Shown here piece after piece: positions 1-11,465 of a DNA stretch of 64,000 bases. Below the pieces are notes generated by a model that worked only from the letters and a program-made list of their open reading frames with translations, was not told the origin of the DNA and made no database searches. Source of the stretch: Dryococelus australis (taxonomy: Eukaryota; Arthropoda; Insecta; Phasmatodea; Phasmatidae). Location of the stretch: assembly GCA_029891345.1 (NCBI GenBank), contig CM057009.1:294184966-294248965 (forward strand). The letters run 5' to 3'. How positions within the stretch are numbered: position 1 is the stretch's first letter; every line of letters starts with the position of its first letter. The translations under genes were made by a program, and so were the position numbers.

Positions 1-59
1 GTTTGCACTACTAAAATCATAGCATTACAAGAGACTTACGATAATCTCACAGAAGGAAA

Positions 60-1296
60 CTCTGGTTCTTAGTCAAAAATAGATTGGCACATCTCAAAAA
101 ACATGCTAACAACCTTCTGGCTATGTTTGCTGAACAATTGTCTGAGACTCTAGTTAAAACCCTTCAGAGCATTGTAGCTCAAACACAGTCACTGTTTGAG
201 GTTGTTACTAATATGGAGTCACACTCCATCATAGATCACACAAGTGCATAACTCCCAACAAACACCATTACATCAATCACTCAACAACTGGCTAGCATTA
301 ATTTCACTTCACCTTCACAAGTACCTGTCACCACACAGCCCATTTCTGTTAACCTAGTTGGTATGCCATCCATTCCCACCTTAACCTCAACCACCCCTCC
401 ACTCGCTACCATTCACAACAAAACACCCATCTAAACTTTCTATTCCTTCCATCCCACCACAGTTTCCAATACACCCATCCAAATTTCCCTCACACAATCA
501 TCCACATATTTATCGGTTTTTGGCAACATAACTCACCCTCTTGAAAATATGCTTTGTGATTTCCCAGCTACTAATGGATTCAGTGTACCCAATTTTTGGA
601 ATTTCTTAAGGTCATAGTCAAACTACAACAGAGCAAAATAGTACCAGAGGCACGAATTCTTGATGTTATTTTCCCCTTTACTCAAGGTCCCCTTGAGTGA
701 GCGAACTAGTCTAGCGATGTCTCAACACATGTCATTTGATGCATACCATGCGGACATTTATATTTTTTTTATTCCCTCAAGGTTGCATGCCCAGTTGCAA
801 TTGAGAATGTTTAATAGATTATAAGAACCTCAGGAAGCACTTTCAGTTTATGTTAGCAATGTCAAAGTTGCCGCAATCATCCTACATTTAAATCTACCTG
901 AAACTGAATATGTTAACACAATACTGGAGGGACTGGAACCTGAAAAGCATTCTAGTTTAGTTTTTTTTTTTCCAAGCCCAACACATTTGTAGAATTGGAT
1001 CAAGCTTGTATTCATTCTCGAAACATACATTATGCTGACCAAAAGAGCCAACACATTTTTAATACACACCGGTCATTCTGTGGGTTGGATAGCAAGAAAA
1101 GGCCTAATGATTTCCCCACGCATTCTGTTGCTGTAAGAAAGAGCCGTCACATGGTACTAAGGATGCCAATTCCGCTTCTCCCTCTGACTCTCTAGCATGG
1201 GAAAACCCTTCATGTAGGTACTGTAAGAGAGTAGGCCACAGCATTGACCAGTGTTGTATCCTTGAACAAAAAAAACAAGGCACGCGAGGACAACAA
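60..1296 (+). pseudogene. gag remnant of element 1
   Basis: Frame-hopping translation gives an N-terminal helix-rich stretch (about 75-250), a Pro/Thr-rich linker (about 250-540), and a capsid-like part (about 540-1080). The capsid-like part contains LPETEYVNTILEGL and a peptide ending NIHYADQ, both typical of gypsy Gag. It ends in a nucleocapsid zinc knuckle at 1213-1254, CRYCKRVGHSIDQC, which fits C-x2-C-x4-H-x4-C exactly. Stops occur near 433 and 616 and the frame changes several times, so no intact Gag is encoded. In the family Gag packages the element RNA; here it is a relic. Confidence 0.65.
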
Positions 1297-1728
1297 GTGA
1301 GCTGTTATCCTCGATATCCAGGCAATTTTGCTAATACTCAATATAATTTTCACCTGTTTCATTATGTGAAACGTTGCCAGAAGTTTCAACTGTTATTTGG
1401 TCCTTACGACCATGCAAAAAAGACAATTTTTGAAATATGCCATGTTAAGCTTCCTAATGTTGTGGGAATTCAAAAGTTCAGAACACCACATGTTGAGGTA
1501 AATTTAAAGCCATTACCTGTTAGAGCTCTTGTTGATTCTGGATCTGCTCGCACTATTATTTCTGTAAAACTTTTTGAAAAGTTACAGGAATTGAAATTAA
1601 TTAAATCAGTAGAACCATCAGATGTGCAATGCTACACAGCTTCTAGAGAGCCCTTGCCAATTTCTTGTTGTGCCACTATTAAGTTAAAAATAGACAATTT
1701 CACTTGGATTCATAAATATCTAGTCTGA
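1297..1728 (+). pseudogene. Retroviral-type aspartic protease remnant (element 1)
   Basis: An open frame of about 143 codons contains ALVDSGSARTIIS, the DSG active-site loop of a retropepsin, followed by a plausible flap region around YTASREPLPIS. In this family the protease cleaves the Gag-Pol polyprotein. Residues upstream of about codon 60 do not look conserved. The frame stops at 1728 where the family continues into RT, so the protein is truncated. The active-site Asp-Ser-Gly itself is preserved. The inverted fragment at 42.0-42.3 kb covers the end of the same domain. Confidence 0.7.
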
Positions 1729-2012
1729 ACATTTAGAGCTGAATTTTGGGCGCTGAATTCATGGCTGCTACTGGCCAAATATTTTATATTCAAGACGAAA
1801 ACATTTTTTTAAGTTTGTTCCAAAAAAAAATATTCCTTTAGTGGGCTCTAAAACTAAGCAAAATATTTCCTATGTTGATAAGGCAGAGTCCAACCAAGTC
1901 ATTGATTCCTTTGGACATTTCAATGAACAGCAGTGTGCTGTTATTGAGAAGTTATGCAAAAATTTCCCTAAAGTACTTACAACAGAGTTAGGCCTAACCA
2001 AATTACTTGAGT
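1729..2012 (+). pseudogene. Protease-RT linker of element 1 pol, cut by repeat X
   Basis: The first part (1729-1840) is out of frame but matches the inverted fragment near 42.1-42.2 kb at DNA level (shared text around GAATTCATGGCTGCTACTGG). From 1841 the reading EKLCKNFPKVLTTELGLTKL is the usual stretch before the RT fingers in gypsy Pol. The frame breaks at about 2012, where repeat X begins. The homologous fragment at 41.9 kb continues directly from LLEY into IKLL, which shows that X is an insertion and not part of the coding region. Confidence 0.65.
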
Positions 2013-3732
2013 ATGACATTTGCGCTGGCTAATAGCCAGCGGCGCTAAAGCCCATGACAGTGCTCACCATGCACGTGAAACGTGCACATGCACACGTGCA
2101 AGGAGGCTCTAATTTTAACATTCCTCTAATGGAATATTAGTTGCAGTTTAAAATGTGTCTTCTTTATTTTTCAGTGTCTAAAATGTATTGAAGTGTTTTA
2201 AAATGTATGTGTGTCAATATTGGAAAATGTTTGTTTATAAATTCAAACCACATGCTGCCCGGAGATTAGGAACAATTCTACTCCGGCCAGAATGCTGTAA
2301 TAAAAGACATTCAAAGAAGATGAGAAAATACAAATTAATATGTATAATGTCAATTCATATTTTAATTTCTAAAGTACCTTTTATTTTTCAATAATAAAAT
2401 ATTTTACGCAGCGTGCATAGCTCTCCTGCTTATGTGAACCCCGTAGGCAGCCATGGTAGGTCTGTGCGATGCTTGCCTCTGGGCATTCTGTCTAGGAGAG
2501 CTGGCGAGGTAAGACACTGTCACAAACGCACTACAACTTTTGAGCACTGTTGTTGATTTCTATAACGCTTTTAGTATACCAGTTAACCTTTGCTTTGTGT
2601 ATGTTTTGCCAGACATTCCTCAGCATTATACTTCAGCTTAAATAATAATTTGTGCCCTTGCGGCATTTTCAAAACTTAATCAAAGAGAAGGAAAAAAATG
2701 TCGAAGAGGTCACGCGACCTGTGAAACTTGAATCAGGCGCCATTTGCTGCTGCTAAAGGCGTTCAACTGAAGTTTCTGTATATTTCTGTGTGCAATTTAA
2801 AGGGCTTTAATTTCATGTATGTATTTAAGGTTATTTTTTATGTCTGATCATTTTACGGCCACACCACATATTACCACGCATTCAGATATCGCCAATTACA
2901 TATCTGCACCATCAATGCATTTTAAGGACTTAATTGTGTAAAATCATATGTGCCATAATTTTAGTAAGGGTTCTATATCAGTTTTATTCAGGGTTCCGTG
3001 TAATTTTCATATAAATTAATGCTTTTTGTGCATCACCATGCTGTCAATTTCATGTTTGCTTTTTCCGCAATTGGGCATGCTACAAGCCTGTAAATGATTT
3101 AGTCATAAAGGGAATAATTTTCCCAACAGAAATAACAGTTTGTCTGAATTAAATTTGCCATCACTATGAAAAAATATTGCAATTCACCTGCACCACGTGG
3201 TCTGCTACACAAACTTTATCCACGGCATCCATGCAATCTAAACTTGCTTTCACACATGTGTGTGTCTATTGTGACTACTCATGTTGTGTCCCATTGTGTT
3301 CCATTGATATTTATGTAATTTTGTAATTTGTGTATGGTGATATTATTTACATCCTAGTCGGCTATGTGTATAGCCCATCACCACACTCACCACGTGTTGG
3401 AGGGCAATCCCCGACAAGTCTGTGCTAATAATACCAAATAATCACACGTGTTTATGTATCATCTGTTGATTAATCTTGTAATTCTCCATGTCCTATCTTC
3501 AGGGAACAATCGTCAGTCCACCCTGTGTTTTTCAAATATTAAATGTTTAGTAAAGTTTAGTATTGCAAAGTGCATCGTAAGTACGCTCGGGTGAGACAGA
3601 CACACAGAACCCACAGCATCCCTGAGAACCCTGAGTCTCAGCAGTGCAGTGATTGGGAAGCACCGCTGGTGCCCATACCATTAGTAAGTAATTTGTGTCA
3701 TCATTCGTCTCGTGTCTCACCCGACGGCGTCA
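2013..3732 (+). repeat. Repeat X, copy 1 (LTR-like or non-autonomous element) inserted in pol
   Basis: This 1.72-kb block interrupts pol of element 1 and is homologous over its length to 30291-32202. It begins TGAC and ends GGCGTCA. The clean end of copy 2 (TGACGGCGGC) is a near inverted repeat of this 3' end. The 3' end also holds an inverted repeat, CTCGGGTGAGACA at 3586-3598 against TGTCTCACCCGAC at 3714-3726. A donor-like GAGGTAAGA sits near 2506, and an AATAAA lies near 2393. No coding frame is evident. TG...CA ends and a donor-like site suggest a solo LTR, but no matching 4-6 bp target duplication is visible. Ends are good to about 5 bp. Confidence 0.65.
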
Positions 3733-4937
3733 AATTAAATTACTCAATAAAGAAAACGTCAAGTGTCCCCCTTACAAATTAGCACCTCCTCAAATGGAAA
3801 TATTGAGGAAACATGTAAATGAGTTACTAGATAAAGGAGTCATAGATATCGCCAATTTTTTGATACCAAAATCTAATGGGAAACATCGTATGGTTGCGGA
3901 CTACCATAAACTTAATAAAAACATTGAAATTGAATCTGTGCCTCTTCCTGATCTCCATTCGGCTTTCAATTGGTTTGGAAGGCAAAATTTTTTGCCACTA
4001 TTGATTTAAATGTGTATACCATCAAATTCCCTTGACAGAAGACTCCAAACCAATTACTAGCTTTTGTGTTCCTTGGAACTTATATCAGTTTACCCGTGTG
4101 TCATTTAGTTTGGTCACAGGTGCCCAAGTAATTACCAGACTGTTAGATATGATTTTTCATGGTGTGAAATTCAAATTTGTGTACAATTATCTGGATGATC
4201 TTATCATTTTCTCTGACACTTTTGAACAACATTTAGACCACTTAATGGTAATAATCTCTCATTTGGAAATGACAGGTCTAACTTCCAACACTTCTAATGT
4301 TGGGTTTGCAGTGCAAGAGATTTCATTTTTAGGACATAGACTTTCCTCCAGTTGAATTTCCATTGACTCTGATAGAACAAAGTCTATTAGAGATTTTCCG
4401 CCTCCACGTGATCTGAAAGGCATAGCGAGATTCATTTGTATGGTACAATTTTTTGGCAAATTTATTCCTAATTTAGCTGAAAAGGCAGCACCACTGAATA
4501 AACTTAGAAAGAAATTGGTTGTATTTGAATGGCGTGAAGAACAGCAAAAGGGTTTTGACACACTTAAAAATGACATAATATATCCTCCTGCATTACGCAT
4601 GCCAGACTTTAGTAAAGAGTTTATCCTACAAACAGATACTTCTGGTCAAGCTATTGGAGATGTCCTGGCTCAGGTGATTGGTGGCTGTCATCAATCAATT
4701 GCCTTTGTGTCTCGTTCGCTTACTCGCCAAGAAAATAAACCTTATACTATTTATGAACTCGAATGTTTGGCTGTAGTTTTTGCTATTGATAAATGTAGGC
4801 AATATATTGGTCATGCAGAATTTCTTCTGGAAATAGACAACCAGGCTTTGTCGTGGATTTTGGCTCATCGCCGGCAATTAGGTAAAATTGGTAGACAGGT
4901 TGTAAAAATTTTTTCCCTAAAATTTAGAGTACAATAA
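3733..4937 (+). pseudogene. Reverse transcriptase and RNase H remnant (element 1)
   Basis: The frame resumes after X at IKLLNKENVK, continues through the RT fingers (ELLDKGVIDI, then a variant of the usual RMVVDYRKLN text) and reaches the palm motif YNYLDDLIIFSD at about 4183-4218, with both catalytic Asp residues kept. A short shift occurs near 4009-4030 and a stop at 4355. The thumb and connection follow from about 4360 (FFGKFIPNLAEKAAPL). RNase H follows from about 4612 with ILQTDTSGQAIGDVL, YELECLAV and a third acidic motif, EIDNQALSWIL. In the family this enzyme copies RNA into cDNA; here stops at 4009, 4355 and 4937 make it non-functional. Confidence 0.8.
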
Positions 4938-5518
4938 ATTAAAGGGACACAAAATATTTTAGAGGATGCATAATTCCTTATGTTTGATGCTACCAATATA
5001 GAACCTGAAGTTCTTCCAAATTGTAATGTTTCGTCAAGTTTCTCATTTGCCTTTACCGGTATTAGAGAACACCAAGGAAAAGACAGCAACTTGAGTCAAA
5101 TTATTTCATATTTAAAATCAGGCAATGAGCATAAACCTTATTTTCTCTCAAAAGGACTTCTTTGTTGCAGATCTCATGACAAAAGGAAACGTTTTGCATG
5201 TTGCTTACCCTTTTGTGAGGGTAATATAGGAACTATTTTGTTTCAATTCATGTTAGGACTTTGTATTCACCATATAGTCGTGTGTTGCCACCTTGCTCTT
5301 TACGGGGTAACAATATTTCTTTTAAATTTCCCTGGTTTCACCATGTTGGTCCTGGGAGTTTTGCTGGTGGTTGTCAGTGTGTATTTGTCTTCGGTCATGG
5401 TAAAACCCCTGAATTCAGGATTCATTTTTGAAAAGTATGAGGACATAATTTTTCAGACAATTTCTACACTGTTGTGCTTAATCTTGATTTAAAGTAACTT
5501 GAAGAATAATGTGTTGCT
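4938..5518 (+). pseudogene. End of pol: RNase H tail and start of integrase, core deleted (element 1)
   Basis: After 4937 the translation IKGTQNILEDA is the usual connection after RNase H. It leads in a second frame (from 4980) into SNLSQIISYLKSG and SKGLLCCRSHDKRKR, which is the lead-in to the integrase zinc-binding domain. From about 5200 the text becomes hydrophobic and unrelated, ending in a stop at 5492. No HHCC and no D,D-35-E core is present before env begins at about 5519. About 1 kb of integrase has therefore been lost, or replaced by sequence I do not recognise. Confidence 0.55.
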
Positions 5519-6596
5519 TTGAACCTAATGTTGAACCCTGTTCTTAACATCCACCAGAAGTTTCAAATGGACAATAATTCATTTGACCAACATTTCAACT
5601 TTGTTTTATTACAATTAGAAAGCAATCTTGGTGCGTTCAAAACAGAAGTAAGAACCCTGACTTCTCTGCTCCCTCCGTCCCGTCCAAAACGAGCAATATT
5701 ATATTTTGGTGAAAAAATTATGAAAATTGTTTTTGCGGCTTTAGATAACAACGACCTGCAAAATGTGGAAAAACTGCTTAATTCTATTGAAGAAAAGCAA
5801 GATAAAATTTCTATCAATTTTGCAAATCATATTATTTTAACTAAGGATTTAGAAGATCGTATTCAAAACACCACAAAGGGAATTCAGAAATTAGCTACAC
5901 ATTACTTGAATAATGTAAAGGTCTTATATTCTATTTTCAACTAAACAATACCTGAATTGTGGGACAAGATTTTGATACTAGGCTTCAGAGTGGATTTGAG
6001 CACTATGTTATTACGTGTAAGTGAAGCTTTGTCTAGTGCTAGGTTGAAACTTTTTGACCTGAAACATGCCATTGAAACTAGTGTACGTGGACTGTTAAGT
6101 TCCACTCTGTTGAATTCCAAGGATTTTATTTCTATACTAAATCAGATACAAGGGCTAATTACCCTTCCCCTACATATGATAGCACCATACCCTTTGGGAA
6201 TATTTTTTTTCTTACTATGGATTCAGTACTGTGCCGGATATAATCTATAATTCTTCTTTGAACGTTGTAGTGAATGTGCCATTAGAAAAAAGGATGTATT
6301 TCACAGTTACAATGTTTCTGCATTTCCTGTTCTTGTTCCAAACATAAATAGATTTTTGTCATTTAATATATCTGACTTTTTGATTGTAAGCCTAGACCGA
6401 AAACATTTTTTCACCTATTTCTGGAAATTAGTTGTATAAGTGTAAAACATATGGCATAGCAATTTGTCCTTCAGACGTCCCATTTTTTATGCCCATGTCG
6501 ATAGTTGTGAATTTAATTTGTTTGTTGGTAAACCCAACCTGAATTTTGTGATAAATTTTTTGTATCCCTTGATTTACCTTTTTTGTAAAAAAAAAA

Positions 6597-6633
<37 letters not shown>

Positions 6634-7115
6634 GTGTTTGCAAATAAATTCCCTACTGATGTAACTTTTTTGTGTAGAACTACCCTAGATTCTCAACCCC
6701 CCTTTACTCTATCCTATCGGGTAGTGGTTTCATCAGTAATGCTTCTCATTGTGACATAGTCAGTCAGTATTGTAAAACTTTTGGACAAGTGAATTCAGCC
6801 ATTCATCTCAATCAGTCTCTTCCTATACTTCATTTCCCAAAACTCATTTCAGATCTCACTTCTTTGCCAATTCCAAAACTACCTGACCTTTCTCCGAATG
6901 ATTCCCTTATCAAAGAACTTGATTACCTTCTTGCATCCCAGCCTCATGTCACTAATTTCTGGGATATCCAGGATCTCCTTCAACCCCACCCATCCCCACC
7001 ACCTGAACATACCAGCATAATGTCTATCAGTTAGTCTACTCTTGTGGTATTTGGTATCGCTTTTGTAACCTTTTATTTTGGTTAAAATCCAAATTTTGTG
7101 CGGTGATGCAGACAC
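5519..7115 (+). pseudogene. Envelope remnant, insect F-protein-like (element 1)
   Basis: A frame beginning near 5519 contains a furin-type RPKR site at about residue 55-58. It is followed by a Gly-poor fusion-peptide-like stretch and a heptad-rich region (LLNSIEEKQDKIS), the layout of the F-like envelopes of insect errantiviruses and baculoviruses. Further pieces follow in shifted frames (5957-6250, then 6789-7034). Just after a stop at 7034 comes a hydrophobic stretch, LVVFGIAFVTFYFG, that fits a C-terminal membrane anchor. At least three breaks separate the pieces and a microsatellite interrupts the middle, so no envelope can be made. This is an old endogenous copy. Confidence 0.65.
6584..6632. 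repeat. (A)n(CT)n microsatellite inside the env relic
   Basis: A run of about 15 A is followed directly by about 15 CT units. It sits between the two halves of the envelope relic. The A-run next to a simple repeat resembles a decayed poly(A) tail, but no retroposon body is visible upstream. Confidence 0.9.
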
Positions 7116-7183
7116 CTCAGCATATTCAATTCCCCACACAAGAACATGCTGTAGTTATACCCTTCCTTCTCTTGAGGAGGAAG

Positions 7184-7850
7184 TGTTTTCATGTGGAGTT
7201 GTATTGTATTATAGTTAGTAATATTGTTTTTTTTTTTGCATCCCCTCTTGTCACACCTTTTTCATGTGTATCCTAGTTTCAGGGAAAGTGTGTGTGCCAG
7301 TTGTATTGGTACAGCTTAAATTTTTTGGGTTACTATTAATTTAATAAATTCTTCATTAATTACTTCTTCACCAAAAATGATTGGTTGAGTTAAAATGTGC
7401 TCCAGTTATATTTATTTTATTTGTTTATGGAATTCAAAATGCTAAACTTTGAGAATATATTTTAATTATTTTACTGTTATCCTAGTCTTGTTAACTTGAA
7501 GAGACAAATTATTTGATGTAAAATTAAATAATTTTACTATGTGATATATGTCTATGTTGGTTCCAAAACTATATTTTAATTAATTAATTAATGAGTATAT
7601 AGTATTTGCAAGATGAAAATATAATTCTAATTAAATAATTGTTAGTTATCTCTGTTTAATACACATTTCTAAATATTGTACTACCTACCGATTAGTCACA
7701 CCAGACTGGAGTTCTGAGCATGTGAGATTTCATATATAATCCTGCTCGCGAGGTTACTGCCTCCTTGTTGAACTTAACCATACATCACGTAGTTGTTCTA
7801 CGAATATTTATCTACTTGTCTACATTCTTCTTTCCATGTAATTGGCAATT
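7184..7850 (+). repeat. Probable 3' LTR of element 1
   Basis: A purine-rich tract (TTGAGGAGGAAG, ending at 7183) directly precedes a TG at 7184, the arrangement of polypurine tract and 3' LTR start. It lies about 70 bp after the env membrane anchor. The right end is not defined, because no paired 5' LTR is in the window. The position near 7850 is a guess from the loss of LTR-like composition. An AATAAA occurs near 7342. Confidence 0.4.
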
Positions 7851-8352
7851 TCACCCGCCGATAAGGAAAAATTAAACTATTAGTGATTTTTTTTGCTCTT
7901 TCGTGTTATTTTGTGTGTGCCAAGCCGTATTAATTTTTTCTTTTATATATATTGTAGTGGTGCACATGTCGGAGTTTTGTTCTACGATGCAGTAGAATGT
8001 GACCAAAATCCGTCCTAGGATGATTTCTTCAAAGACTTTCTTGGTTTCTTCTTGATTCTCTCCAGCATCAAGTAAAATCCAACAATTTTGTTCGCACGCC
8101 ATGTGCTCCGAGCATACAGATCCCATTAACACGAACTGTTCATAGACTGGTTGAACTAAATTTTAATAATCATTGGCAAATAATTATCATTGTGTTTTTT
8201 TGGGACGATAAAACATGTAACCTACAAAATTAAGAAAAGTTTGTGTACCCTTATGGCTAATACTTGAAAACAGGTACCCGAAGGTGATTTCACTTGCTGT
8301 CTTTCTGAAATAGCACGTTTTGTATTAAAGTAACTTAATTTGAAAAGAAAAG
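7851..8352. other. AT-rich stretch without recognised features
   Basis: Short frames on both strands have no recognisable motifs and look like chance. No terminal inverted repeats or promoter-like elements stand out. Confidence 0.5.

Positions 8353-8409
<57 letters not shown>
8353..8409. repeat. (TA)n microsatellite
   Basis: About 27 uninterrupted TA units. Similar long TA tracts occur at 30.2, 41.1 and 42.9 kb. Confidence 0.95.
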
Positions 8410-8411
<2 letters not shown>

Positions 8412-8829
8412 ACTGAGATTTTGTTATTGTACAATATATTTTTATTAAACTTCTCCTCTTTAAATATAAGTACACTGGTGTGGTTAATATGAATTTAAAA
8501 GTTGTTATATGAGGATAACAAAAGAAAACGACAACAAACCATTTTATTTATAAAATAATATATTTCTACAAATCAGTTTTTTGTAAAGACCGGAGCATGT
8601 TTTTAACTTAAGTTCTGCAAACACTACTACAACAGGAATCTGTATCCACCCTTCCACATGAATCATCCTTGTGTCATGATGAGAGTACCAATCGGTGCTG
8701 GAATCAGCTACACAAGAGTGTTGCATAACAGTACTTTTATTTCCTTAAATATTACATTAAAAGTGCTAGTGTGATGACAAATAGTCACGTGCAAGGGAAA
8801 GGACACCCGTGAGAATGATTTCAAAGCCC
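8410..8829. other. AT-rich stretch, nothing recognised
   Basis: No conserved frame, repeat pair or RNA-like structure was noticed. Confidence 0.4.
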
Positions 8830-9705
8830 TAAAGTTATTATTGAGTGTTACTGCAATGTTTTTGTAGTGTACTTCATTCACATGTTATCATCCACACACC
8901 ATCCCACTTGATTTGCAGTGTGTTATGTTTTGTTATTATGCTAGAGAATATTTAAGAGTTTTATTGCAAGTGTTGCATTGTTAAGCATAGTTGTGCGAGT
9001 TAAAGGTAACAGAAAGTAGTTCCACATGGCACACTACAGTGGCAGCCCCGGCGAGTGCACCACGATGGAAAGACAGTAGACATCGAGAACTCAGAGAGGC
9101 TGGTCGCATACTGTTCGATTCTGCACTCGGGTGGCGTTCATCACTTGTACCAGTCATTTTTCATGGCAATAGTCTCATAGTTTAGCAGGAAAATTTTTCG
9201 CAAGCCGCCCGGGACACCACCTTTCGCCTTCTCCAGGTTTGCATCGCCTGGAGGAGTTTAACCTGCAAAAAAGTCACGCACGGGCCTTCACATCATTTTG
9301 CGCTTAACCGCTGCCTACCGGTAAATGTCCGACACATTTCATGTAAAGTGTTACTCTCGAGTCTTGTAAGCAATCGCCTAAATAAACTGCATTACGTGAA
9401 CTGAGTGCTTTTAATTAAGGTAAGCCGCAAGGCATTTCAGGGACGAGTCCTTCTAATTTCCTGCCAACACGCACGTGTGTATTGACTTTCAGCTTTTGCT
9501 TGCAAGTATTACAGTGTAAAGTAGCATAGGCATGTGAATAGTCTAGATAATTCACTTTATAGCATGCGATAGAGTACATCAATCTACAGCACGAGGAGTG
9601 ATGCAGCACAACTGAAGGATAGCTGTCTTTGGTCGTCGGCCACATGACTCTGAGTGAAGAAGAGTCTGCTCTACCACTTCAATGGCACTACGTATGGATA
9701 GTGCC
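8830..9705 (+). repeat. Decayed LTR end of family B (+ orientation)
   Basis: The segment GGTCGTCGGCCAC at 9631 followed by GAAGAAGAGTCTGCTCTACCA at 9656 matches the 3' end of the family-B LTRs at 14.74-14.81 kb (+) and, inverted, at 14.88 and 22.03 kb. Right after it comes a primer-binding-site-like string, TGGCGCCCGGGTAAT (9706-9720), in the same place as TGGCACCCTGGGTAAC in the - strand copy. Homology further left, back to about 8830, is weak, so the left boundary is uncertain. Confidence 0.5.
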
Positions 9706-10114
9706 TGGCGCCCGGGTAATAAACCTAATTCCAACCACCTCACATCGATAACCTCACTCCTCAAATTTCTGAATTTCATGATTTTCAATCTGACTGCTGG
9801 ACCACCATCTACTGGCCTAAATTTACTCCTTTCTGAGCAATTGAACACCGTCATTGTTCAACACAAATATATATATTGTCACTTTGGGTTTATATCCATG
9901 GAAACCCTACCAAATTAATCCCAAAGAAATTGTTACAAAAGAAGGTTAATATGTAATTTATTGCACCCAACAAATTCATCAACAAATGCATAATATTTTA
10001 AAGATTCAAGAAAAATTTTCAAAGAATTTAAATTTTCCTAAAAATGTTCACACTAGTGGCAACAATTACACAATTTAAGAAAAGCCATATCTGGACTCTA
10101 TCATCGAAATTATT
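9706..10114 (+). other. Leader-like remnant after the decayed family-B LTR, then AT-rich DNA
   Basis: The PBS-like string at 9706-9720 is followed by about 150 bp of pyrimidine-rich text that loosely resembles the family-B leader at 14.81 and 23.76 kb. Beyond about 9930 the sequence is plain AT-rich with nothing recognised. Confidence 0.35.
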
Positions 10115-10350
10115 ATTATAGGCTTCTAACTATGGCGAAAACCATATTTCACATTAAGAACGCAACAAAAATTTCAGCAATAACATATAATAAAATCCAC
10201 ATTGATTATTATTGGCTCTTTGACTAGAGCAAAAACCATTTTTCATATTAATAATACAAAAAAAAAGTGGCAGAAAAAGCACATTATAAAAGCCATCTAA
10301 AATATTACTGGCTGTTTGACTATAGCAAAAGACATCAGTACATAACAACA
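10115..10350. repeat. Degenerate minisatellite, about 100-bp unit, 2.5 copies
   Basis: Units starting near 10115, 10207 and 10303 share TATTATTGGCTnTTTGACTA-like text, a GCAAAAACCAT block and a poly-A/poly-T core. The copies are 70-80% alike by eye. No other occurrence was seen in the window. Confidence 0.6.
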
Positions 10351-10714
10351 TTTCAATTTAATATTAATATTTAAAAGCATAATCTATAACCTGCTTGGTA
10401 GTGTTTTCTCTTTCTCTGACCATTTAGAGTAGTACAAGGTCATGCATGCAAATATTATAATTGAAATGTTGCATTTAATATTTTTTAAAAGTTCTGACAA
10501 AAACAACGAAATTTGTTGTAAAACAAATTATCAAAATTCGTGAGAAATATTTTTAAAGTTTTTGTAAAATTTGTAAAATTTTAAATTACTTAACTTACAA
10601 TACAGATGGTCCATTGGGGAACAGCCATTCTCCTCGGCTGGCTGCTCCATCGATCTTAAATACAGAAAATATTCAAAATGTTACATTCATGCTTAGCCAA
10701 TAGGAAACTCTCGA
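10351..10714. other. AT-rich stretch, nothing recognised
   Basis: Low-complexity T/A runs with no supported feature. Confidence 0.4.
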
Positions 10715-10812
10715 AACGTCCAAATGGTTACAGCAAGGGGCTAAAAGTTCTTCCACACCACCGAAACGTCTAGATGGTTATAGTATAGGGCTGAAATTTT
10801 TCCACACCAACG
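10715..10812. repeat. Two-copy tandem repeat, about 50-bp unit
   Basis: The unit CGAAACGTCnAnATGGTTA...TTCCACACCA occurs back to back at about 10715-10762 and 10764-10812 with a few substitutions. Its function is unknown. Confidence 0.75.
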
Positions 10813-11465
10813 CACTGCTGATCACTTCCAGAAATTTAAACACGCCAATCAGGCCTAGCCAAAAAGGCCAGCCGCATTGATGTCACCTACGATGTTACGA
10901 CTTCAGCACATTCCCCTGAGAAGTTCCACGAGGTGCCGCTTGGGAGTGCTAGGTGCACCCCCACCAGTTTCTTCAGGTCTGCTATCTAGTTGGCTGAGAA
11001 ACTATGATAGTGTCGGACTTGTCTCTGAAGTGGTCCGGCCAGTAATGGAATGGTGGAAGAAAAATCCCTTGCGAGCAACAAAATAGCACAACAAAAATAC
11101 TAGTAAGTGTTGTAAGCTTTCTATGTTTGTGTAATTATTATAGTAGACGTCTGTATTTATGTGAAAACTGATTACTTCATTCGCAAAGATCGGGAAATAG
11201 TTTGGTTAAGTCTGCTGTTTGAATGGGACACAATCCAATCATTGTCTTAATGTCTTTTTATTGCTGTGCAATTTCTAACATGTTACACAAATTGAAAACC
11301 ATAGTTCGATAAAACTATGAATTTTGAGGTACATTTTCCAGTTTCAGTAGCTTCACTTACAGTTCATTACAATCGTGACCAAAGTTCAAAATAAGCAGTA
11401 CATGCTCTCGTGTAGGAAAAGATTACTAAACTGAGACTGCCCGTCTCACCGTGCTGTAGTACAAG
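10813..11465. other. Stretch before the family-B array; one short unrecognised frame
   Basis: A 69-codon frame at 10877-11086 (+) lies in a slightly GC-richer patch. It matches nothing I recognise and ends without a splice-like donor. The rest is AT-rich and featureless. It could be the outer edge of an older retroelement. Confidence 0.35.

Larger units (their letters stand above)
1..7850 (+). mobile_element. Element 1: decayed env-bearing Ty3/gypsy (errantivirus-like) retrotransposon, 5' end outside window
   Basis: The order of remnants is gag with a CCHC knuckle, aspartic protease, reverse transcriptase, RNase H, an F-like envelope and a probable 3' LTR. This is the order expected of an env-carrying Ty3/gypsy element. 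All parts are on the + strand, with frame changes between them. A 1.7-kb repeat (X) splits the reading frame just before RT, and the integrase core is missing. The 5' LTR would lie left of base 1. A second fragment of the same family lies inverted at about 41745-42315 and supplies an 'empty' version of the X insertion site. Family placement rests on motif reading only. Confidence 0.8.

Noticed and set aside
2013-3732. Calling repeat X a proven solo LTR
   Set aside because: No 4-6 bp target duplication is visible in either copy, and no X pair flanking an internal region is present in the window.
8991-9185. 64-codon frame in a GC-richer patch
   Set aside because: It overlaps the decayed family-B LTR region and matches no family.
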